Source of the DNA: JBBKWG01 sp037968835
GTDB taxonomy: Bacteria > Pseudomonadota > Alphaproteobacteria > Rhodobacterales > Rhodobacteraceae
Direction: 5' to 3'
DNA: 6,263 nucleotides
Assembly (NCBI GenBank): GCA_037968835.1
Contig: JBBKWG010000137.1
Span: 1 to 6,263 of the forward strand
Both the position numbers and the translations under genes were made by a program. How positions within the stretch are numbered: the first letter of the stretch is position 1; each line of letters starts with the position of its first letter. The notes beneath the pieces were generated by a model, which was given only the letters and a program-made list of their open reading frames with translations, made no database searches and was not told the DNA's origin. Below are positions 1-6,263 of the stretch, one piece after another.

Positions 1-446
1 CTGAGGTTGCCACCGCGATCGTTGACGGCGTATTTGACGTCGGCACCGGCGGCCCAGCCCGAGGATGCCCTGAATTCGGCCAGCGATTCCTCGGTCATGA
101 AGTAGAGGACGTGGGCGTATTGCTGCGCGCCCGCCTGGATGCCGAAGCTGGCCTGAGCGGCGGAATAGTAATCTACCGTCACGTCGTTGACGCGAAGCAC
201 ACCGCGACCGTAGCTGCCGCCGACGCCGAAGCTGGCCTCGGTGATGAGCGGCATCACGAGCATGCCGACCGACTTGTCGCGCAGATCGCGGGTGCCGGGG
301 AAATTGTTGTCGAGATAGGAAAGCGATGCATCGGCGCGGGCGTCGATATTGGCGGCGCCGGGGCTGCCGATGCCGTTGCCGCAGGCGGCGAGCGCCAGAG
401 TGGCGACGGAGCCGGCCAGCATGGCGCGGCGGGGAATGCGTGTCAT
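1..446 (-). CDS. SYLF/Ysc84-domain lipoprotein, N-terminal part (cut by window edge)
   Basis: The first 148 codons are in the window and the C-terminus lies beyond base 1. Residues 1-22 form a lipoprotein signal peptide: basic MTRIPRR, a hydrophobic stretch, and a lipobox LAAC ending at Cys22. The RR at 6-7 before a hydrophobic core is also Tat-like, but this is not decisive. After a short linker, residues from about 59 match the SYLF (Ysc84, lipid-binding) family: VGMLVMP, then FGVGGSYGRGVL at 73-84, YYSAAQASFGIQAGAQ at 93-108, VLYFMTEESLAEF at 113-125 and GWAAGADV at 130-137. SYLF domains bind phosphoinositides in eukaryotes; the role of the bacterial lipoproteins is not established, and an envelope-associated protein is inferred. 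The ATG at 446 is preferred over the internal ATG at 422 because it has a well-spaced AAAGGG and supplies the basic n-region. It lies 130 bp downstream of hemB on the same strand but has its own promoter. Confidence 0.9.
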   Translation of the reverse strand, partial: MTRIPRRAMLAGSVATLALAACGNGIGSPGAANIDARADASLSYLDNNFPGTRDLRDKSVGMLVMPLITEASFGVGGSYGRGVLRVNDVTVDYYSAAQASFGIQAGAQQYAHVLYFMTEESLAEFRASSGWAAGADVKYAVNDRGGNL

Positions 447-454
447 GGATTCTG

Positions 455-460
455 CCCTTT
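455..460 (-). promoter_or_regulatory. Ribosome binding site of the SYLF lipoprotein
   Basis: AAAGGG on the minus strand ends 8 nt before the ATG at 446. It decides the start in favour of 446 rather than the in-frame ATG at 422. Confidence 0.65.
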
Positions 461-506
461 TGGTCATTAAGCCTCGGTGACGGCCTTATCTGGCTGTTCA
501 CCACCA

Positions 507-535
507 ACTATAGGGGAGGTGGCGCGGGGTGTCAC
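507..535 (-). promoter_or_regulatory. Probable sigma-70-type promoter of the SYLF lipoprotein
   Basis: Read on the minus strand, GTGACA (535-530) and TATAGT (512-507) are separated by exactly 17 nt. Both are one or two changes from the housekeeping consensus. Transcription would begin near 500, giving a leader of about 54 nt before the ATG at 446. It lies between the hemB stop and the lipoprotein start, so the lipoprotein can be expressed independently of hemB. The start site is predicted, not measured. Confidence 0.6.
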
Positions 536-545
536 GCTCTATAGT
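507..545. repeat. Inverted repeat ACTATAG / CTATAGT spanning the promoter
   Basis: ACTATAG at 507-513 and CTATAGT at 539-545 are perfect inverted copies, 25 nt apart and 32 bp centre to centre (about three helical turns). Allowing one bulged A, the match extends to ACC(A)ACTATAG against CTATAGTGGT. One arm contains the minus-strand -10 box and the -35 box lies between the arms, so a dimeric regulator is possible. A second nested pair, CCACC (501-505) and GGTGG (518-522), overlaps the same -10 box. The function is inferred only from position. Confidence 0.4.
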
Positions 546-562
546 GGTTTTCAGGTGTAATT

Positions 563-573
563 GGCAGGGTGCC
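563..573 (-). other. Weak hairpin just after the hemB stop
   Basis: GGCA-CCC-TGCC forms a 4-bp stem with a 3-nt loop starting 4 nt after the hemB stop codon. There is no T-run after it, so it is at best a weak transcript-end structure. I see no convincing intrinsic terminator between hemB and the lipoprotein gene. Confidence 0.2.
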
Positions 574-576
574 GGT

Positions 577-1572
577 TCAGGTTTCGGCGAGTTTTTCGGC
601 GACTTCGAGGGCGAAATAGGTCAGAACGCCGTCGCAACCGGCGCGTTTGAAGGCAATCAGGCTTTCGAACATGGCGCGTTCGCCGTCGATCCAGCCGTTT
701 TGCGCAGCACCCTTGATCATCGCGTATTCGCCCGACACCTGATAGGCGAAAAGTGGCGCGTTGAAGCGTTCTGACACTCGCCGGCAGATGTCGAGATAGG
801 GCATTCCTGGCTTGACCATCACCATGTCCGCGCCTTCGAGCAGATCGCGCTCGATCAGGCGCAGCGCCTCGTCGGTGTTGCCGGGGTCCATCTGATAGGA
901 CTTCTTGTCGCCGGTGAGCAGTCCTGACGCGCCGACCGCATCGCGAAACGGGCCGTAGAACGCCGAGGCGTATTTGGCCGAGTAGGACATGATCGTGGTG
1001 TCCTGAAATCCGGCGGATTCCAGAGCGTCGCGCATTTTGCCGATGCGGCCGTCCATCATGTCGGACGGGCCGAGAATATCGGATCCGGCGGCGGCCTGCG
1101 CCAGCGCCATTCGAACCAGCGCCTCGACGCTTTCGTCGTTCACGATCACGCCGTCCCTGACGATGCCGTCGTGGCCGTTGATGTTGTAGGGATCGAGTGC
1201 GACGTCGGTCATGACCGAAATACCGGGGACCGCATCCTTGATCGCGCGGGTGGCGCGGTTCGACAGGTTGTCGGGGTTCCAGGCTTCCTCGCAAAGCTCG
1301 GTTTTGTGGGCGGTGTCGATGTAGGGGAAAAGGCAGATCGCGGGAATTCCGAGATCGGCGGCGCGGCGGGCGGCGCTGACGGCGCGGTCCACGGTCAGGC
1401 GCGCCACACCGGGCATCGAGGCGACGGGCGTTTCGTCGTCCTCACCGTCGCGCAGGAAGATCGGCCAGATCAGATCGTCGACGCTGAGCGTGCTTTCGCG
1501 GACCATGCGGCGCAAGGCGTCGGTGCGTTTGGTGCGCCGGAAGCGCGTCTGCGGAAAGCGTCCAGTTGTCAT
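577..1572 (-). CDS. hemB: Porphobilinogen synthase (delta-aminolevulinic acid dehydratase)
   Basis: This cytoplasmic enzyme condenses two 5-aminolevulinate molecules to porphobilinogen, the second shared step towards haem, sirohaem, cobalamin and bacteriochlorophyll. At 331 residues it has the usual length. The two Schiff-base lysines are K200 (in SYSAKYASAFYGPFRDA) and K254 (in MVMVKPGMPYLD); SYQMDPGNTDEA at 225-236 is also typical. The segment at 123-136, DVALDPYNINGHDG, replaces the cysteine triad of zinc-dependent enzymes with Ala and Asp, as in the magnesium-responsive or metal-independent alphaproteobacterial class. The start at 1572 is chosen because the family N-terminus (GRFPQTRFRRTKRTDALRRMVRE) begins here, AAAGAG lies 8 nt upstream, and the open frame that continues to 1779 would run into the divergent gene. 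It is divergent from the membrane protein at 1689 and appears intact. Confidence 0.97.
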   Translation of the reverse strand: MTTGRFPQTRFRRTKRTDALRRMVRESTLSVDDLIWPIFLRDGEDDETPVASMPGVARLTVDRAVSAARRAADLGIPAICLFPYIDTAHKTELCEEAWNPDNLSNRATRAIKDAVPGISVMTDVALDPYNINGHDGIVRDGVIVNDESVEALVRMALAQAAAGSDILGPSDMMDGRIGKMRDALESAGFQDTTIMSYSAKYASAFYGPFRDAVGASGLLTGDKKSYQMDPGNTDEALRLIERDLLEGADMVMVKPGMPYLDICRRVSERFNAPLFAYQVSGEYAMIKGAAQNGWIDGERAMFESLIAFKRAGCDGVLTYFALEVAEKLAET

Positions 1573-1580
1573 CAGATGCG

Positions 1581-1586
1581 CTCTTT
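1581..1586 (-). promoter_or_regulatory. Ribosome binding site of hemB
   Basis: AAAGAG on the minus strand ends 8 nt before the ATG at 1572. It supports this start over the longer open frame extending to 1779. Confidence 0.5.
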
Positions 1587-1608
1587 GTGTATGGATCGGG
1601 CTCCAATT

Positions 1609-1637
1609 GCGGTAGCGGGCGGCAGAAGGCTGGTCAA
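1609..1637 (-). promoter_or_regulatory. Candidate hemB promoter
   Basis: On the minus strand TTGACC (1637-1632) is followed after 17 nt by TACCGC (1614-1609). The -35 is close to consensus and the -10 is weak beyond its TA, which is common in GC-rich alphaproteobacteria. Transcription would start near 1602, leaving a leader of about 30 nt that contains the AAAGAG. Confidence 0.4.
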
Positions 1638-1649
1638 GCCTTCCGGCTT
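1636..1649. repeat. Short inverted repeat in the hemB / membrane-protein divergent region
   Basis: AAGCC-TTCC-GGCTT is a perfect 5-bp inverted repeat that overlaps the outer two bases of the candidate hemB -35 box. It sits between divergent starts, so it is unlikely to be a terminator; an operator is possible but unsupported by any recognised motif. Confidence 0.25.
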
Positions 1650-1677
1650 TTCCTAGTGTCCCGCGAATCTCTCGCAT

Positions 1678-1682
1678 AGAGG
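1678..1682 (+). promoter_or_regulatory. Ribosome binding site that selects the GTG start at 1689
   Basis: AGAGG ends 6 nt before the GTG at 1689. The alternative ATG at 1725 has no comparable purine-rich site, so the GTG start is preferred. Confidence 0.6.
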
Positions 1683-1688
1683 CAGCGT

Positions 1689-2219
1689 GTGAACTGGTAC
1701 GAGACCGTCTTTGAAGTGATCGACATGCGATCCTTCTCGAACCTGTGGTACTGGATCGCACTGGCGGTTTTGTGGTCATCGGTCAGCCAATGGGTCCTTG
1801 GAGTTCCGTTCGACATGATCCTGCGCGCGCGCCGTCAGAAAACCGGCGAGGCGGTCGTGGATTTGCAGGACATGGTGCGCGTCAACGTCAACCGCATCCT
1901 TTATATCGCCGAAGTGTCGGGGGTCTGGCTGATGCTGTTCGGCTCGGCGGTGTTCACGGCACTGGGGATCATGGCGTTCGGCTATCAGTTGGAATTTGCG
2001 CAGGCGCTGTTTCTGCTGGCGTCGCCGATGATCTTCCTGGGGTTTCTGTCGGTGCGCACGGCGCGCCGCATCCGCACCAGCGGCGCTGCGGGCGCGGACC
2101 TGGTCAAGCGGTTGATGCGGCACCGGCTGGCGACACAGATGGTCGGGGTCGTGGCGATTTTCGTGACCGCGATGTTCGGGATGTGGCAGAACCTTTACAC
2201 CGGTTACACCGGGTTCTGA
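1689..2219 (+). CDS. Four-helix inner-membrane protein of unknown function, Rhodobacterales type
   Basis: The protein has 176 residues. Four hydrophobic segments are visible at about 18-40, 75-97, 102-122 and 147-168. A basic, polar loop follows the first (LRARRQKTGE at 45-54) and another lies between the third and fourth (RTARRIRTSG at 123-132, then KRLMRHR), which places these loops on the cytoplasmic side. There is no signal peptide, catalytic motif or metal site. The N-terminus FEVIDMRSFSNLWYWIALAV looks like a protein I recall from Rhodobacterales genomes, often labelled a component of the SufBCD complex; nothing in the sequence supports an iron-sulphur role, and no suf genes are nearby. 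The GTG start at 1689 is favoured because AGAGG lies 6 nt upstream; the first ATG would be residue 13. It is 57 bp upstream of mfd on the same strand, so co-transcription is possible. Confidence 0.88.
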   Translation: MNWYETVFEVIDMRSFSNLWYWIALAVLWSSVSQWVLGVPFDMILRARRQKTGEAVVDLQDMVRVNVNRILYIAEVSGVWLMLFGSAVFTALGIMAFGYQLEFAQALFLLASPMIFLGFLSVRTARRIRTSGAAGADLVKRLMRHRLATQMVGVVAIFVTAMFGMWQNLYTGYTGF

Positions 2220-2241
2220 GCGAGATCGGACCGGCGGGCGG

Positions 2242-2276
2242 TTGACAGCGCCGCGCCAGTCGTTACGTCCCGCCCC
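2242..2276 (+). promoter_or_regulatory. Candidate mfd promoter giving a leaderless mRNA
   Basis: A perfect TTGACA at 2242-2247 lies 35 nt before the mfd ATG. A weak -10 such as TACGTC (2264-2269, 16-nt spacer) or TTACGT (2263-2268) would put the first transcribed base at or next to A2277. No Shine-Dalgarno is visible in the 30 nt before the ATG. The -10 is poor, so this rests mainly on the -35 match and the distance. Read-through from the membrane-protein gene is the alternative. Confidence 0.35.
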
Positions 2277-5738
<3,462 letters not shown>

Positions 5739-5747
5739 GGCATCGCT

Positions 5748-5763
5748 GACCCGAAGCCGGGTC
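5748..5763. terminator. Hairpin between convergent mfd and the cupredoxin gene
   Basis: GACCCG-AAGC-CGGGTC is a perfect 6-bp stem with a 4-nt loop, placed 10 nt after the mfd stop and touching the last base of the cupredoxin stop codon on the other strand. It could serve both converging transcripts. There is no T-run on either side, so an efficient intrinsic terminator is not demonstrated. Confidence 0.4.
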
Positions 5764-6164
5764 TAGCTGGTCACGATGATGGTGCCTTTCATGCCAAGTC
5801 CGTGGTGGGGATCGCAATAATACTTGTAAGTTCCGGGCACGGTGAACGTGTGGCGGTAGATCTGGCCGGCGGGCAGATCCTTCATTTCAAAGCCTGCAGC
5901 ACCGGCGGGAATGGTCACGTCTGCGGGGTGCTCGGCGGTGGCGGGATTGCCCGAAACGCTGTGACCGACAATCGAGGTGTTGCGCCACTCGACGGTGCTG
6001 CCGACCGGGACCGTCAGGATCGCCGGCTCGAATTGAAGCGTCGTGGTCAGCTTGACGATGGCGTCGGTGCCGGGGGCCGGTGACGCTGTGTTTGCAGGGC
6101 CTTGCGCACCACAGGCGGACAGGGCGGCAAGCAAGGCCGCCACGGTTATGAGTTTCAGTCGCAT
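5763..6164 (-). CDS. Plastocyanin/azurin-like copper lipoprotein (cupredoxin)
   Basis: This 133-residue protein is a likely membrane-anchored, periplasm-facing type 1 copper protein that would carry single electrons. Residues 1-18 are a lipoprotein signal peptide (MRLKLITVAALLAALSAC, lipobox LSAC, lipidated Cys18), followed by a flexible Ala/Pro/Thr-rich linker to about 34. The rest is one cupredoxin domain: LQFEPAILTVPVGSTVEW at 43-60, ligand H68 in GHSV, then YYCDPHHGLGMKGTI with ligands C117, H120 and M125. The C-x2-H-x4-M spacing is that of plastocyanin rather than amicyanin; the adjacent H121 is an extra histidine. The redox partner is unknown, and no oxidase or copper-export gene is in view. 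The start at 6164 is well supported by AGGAGG 8 nt upstream and by the signal peptide. It converges on mfd with a 24-bp gap, so it is not in that operon. Confidence 0.95.
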   Translation of the reverse strand: MRLKLITVAALLAALSACGAQGPANTASPAPGTDAIVKLTTTLQFEPAILTVPVGSTVEWRNTSIVGHSVSGNPATAEHPADVTIPAGAAGFEMKDLPAGQIYRHTFTVPGTYKYYCDPHHGLGMKGTIIVTS

Positions 6165-6172
6165 GGAAGTGC

Positions 6173-6178
6173 CCTCCT
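6173..6178 (-). promoter_or_regulatory. Strong ribosome binding site of the cupredoxin gene, inside an inverted repeat
   Basis: AGGAGG on the minus strand ends 8 nt before the ATG at 6164, the best Shine-Dalgarno in the window. Five of its six bases belong to the 3' arm of a 9-bp inverted repeat and could be paired in the mRNA. Confidence 0.8.
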
Positions 6179-6223
6179 CGGGCTTTGGCGCGGATATGCG
6201 CTTGATGCGATAATCCCGAGGAG
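6174..6223 (-). repeat. Leader inverted repeat that would sequester the cupredoxin ribosome binding site
   Basis: In the minus-strand mRNA, CTCCTCGGG (6223-6215) and CCCGAGGAG (6182-6174) are perfectly complementary over 9 bases. The 32-nt loop contains a nested GCGC-6 nt-GCGC hairpin (6201-6188). The 3' arm covers most of the Shine-Dalgarno, so the fold would hide it. This matters only if transcription starts upstream of 6223; no promoter could be assigned with confidence. Confidence 0.5.
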
Positions 6224-6263
6224 TGGCAGTTTGTTCCCGCGTTGGGGTGCTCAGAGCGGGCCG

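Larger units (their letters stand above)
6165..6263. other. Region upstream of the cupredoxin gene, up to the window edge
   Basis: These 99 bases hold the leader repeat and presumably the promoter of the cupredoxin gene. I could not fix a -35/-10 pair: GATTAT (6216-6211) on the minus strand is a possible -10, but the hexamer 17 nt before it, GGGAAC, is not a housekeeping -35. The cupredoxin frame stays open to the edge with no start codon upstream of 6164. On the plus strand a TTG at 6231 follows GAGGAG by 7 nt and stays open for 11 codons to the edge, too short to call a gene. Confidence 0.4.

Noticed and set aside
551..1294. Other long frames overlapping hemB on either strand, such as 551-1294 minus and 1171-1656 plus.
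   Set aside because: They lie within a fully supported hemB, lack recognisable domains and have the Arg/Gly-rich composition of out-of-frame GC-rich sequence.
1573..1779. N-terminal extension of hemB to an ATG at 1779.
   Set aside because: The added 69 residues are not HemB-like, would overlap the first 90 bases of the divergent gene, and would include the predicted hemB promoter; the ATG at 1572 has a ribosome binding site and the family N-terminus.
6200..6214. A possible FNR-type site beginning TTGAT upstream of the cupredoxin gene.
   Set aside because: The first half TTGAT matches, but the second half should be ATCAA and reads TAATC, so there is no palindrome.
6231..6263. A plus-strand gene beginning at TTG 6231 after GAGGAG.
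   Set aside because: Only 11 codons are visible before the edge and the GAGGAG is equally explained as the arm of the leader repeat; kept only as an alternative explanation.

Overview
The window looks like ordinary core chromosome of a GC-rich alphaproteobacterium, most likely a Rhodobacterales (Rhodobacter/Roseobacter-type) member. Three things point there: codon usage is strongly GC-biased (the TTA, CTA and TCA codons are absent from mfd); the porphobilinogen synthase is the cysteine-free, aspartate-containing type found in alphaproteobacteria; and the small four-helix membrane protein in the middle resembles a protein I associate with Rhodobacterales genomes. There is no sign of a mobile element, phage, CRISPR array, tRNA or rRNA.

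Layout from left to right: (1) the N-terminal part of a SYLF/Ysc84-domain lipoprotein on the minus strand (446 down to the window edge), with a clear promoter and ribosome binding site; (2) hemB on the minus strand (1572-577), upstream of and in tandem with the lipoprotein; (3) a 116-bp divergent region, then a plus-strand four-helix inner-membrane protein of unknown function (1689-2219, GTG start); (4) mfd, the transcription-repair coupling factor, complete at 1153 residues (2277-5738), whose start has no Shine-Dalgarno but has a TTGACA box about 35 nt upstream; (5) a 24-bp convergent gap with a small hairpin, then a complete plastocyanin-like copper lipoprotein on the minus strand (6164-5763); (6) about 100 bp of its leader and upstream region up to the window edge.

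The genes do not form one pathway. HemB makes porphobilinogen for haem and other tetrapyrroles, Mfd clears stalled RNA polymerase and recruits nucleotide excision repair, the two lipoproteins act in the envelope, and the membrane protein has no assignable role. I did not find a new multi-gene system. The points most worth a second look are regulatory: a perfect 9-bp inverted repeat that would bury the ribosome binding site of the cupredoxin mRNA, a possible leaderless start for mfd, and a mirrored -10-like repeat across the promoter of the SYLF lipoprotein.
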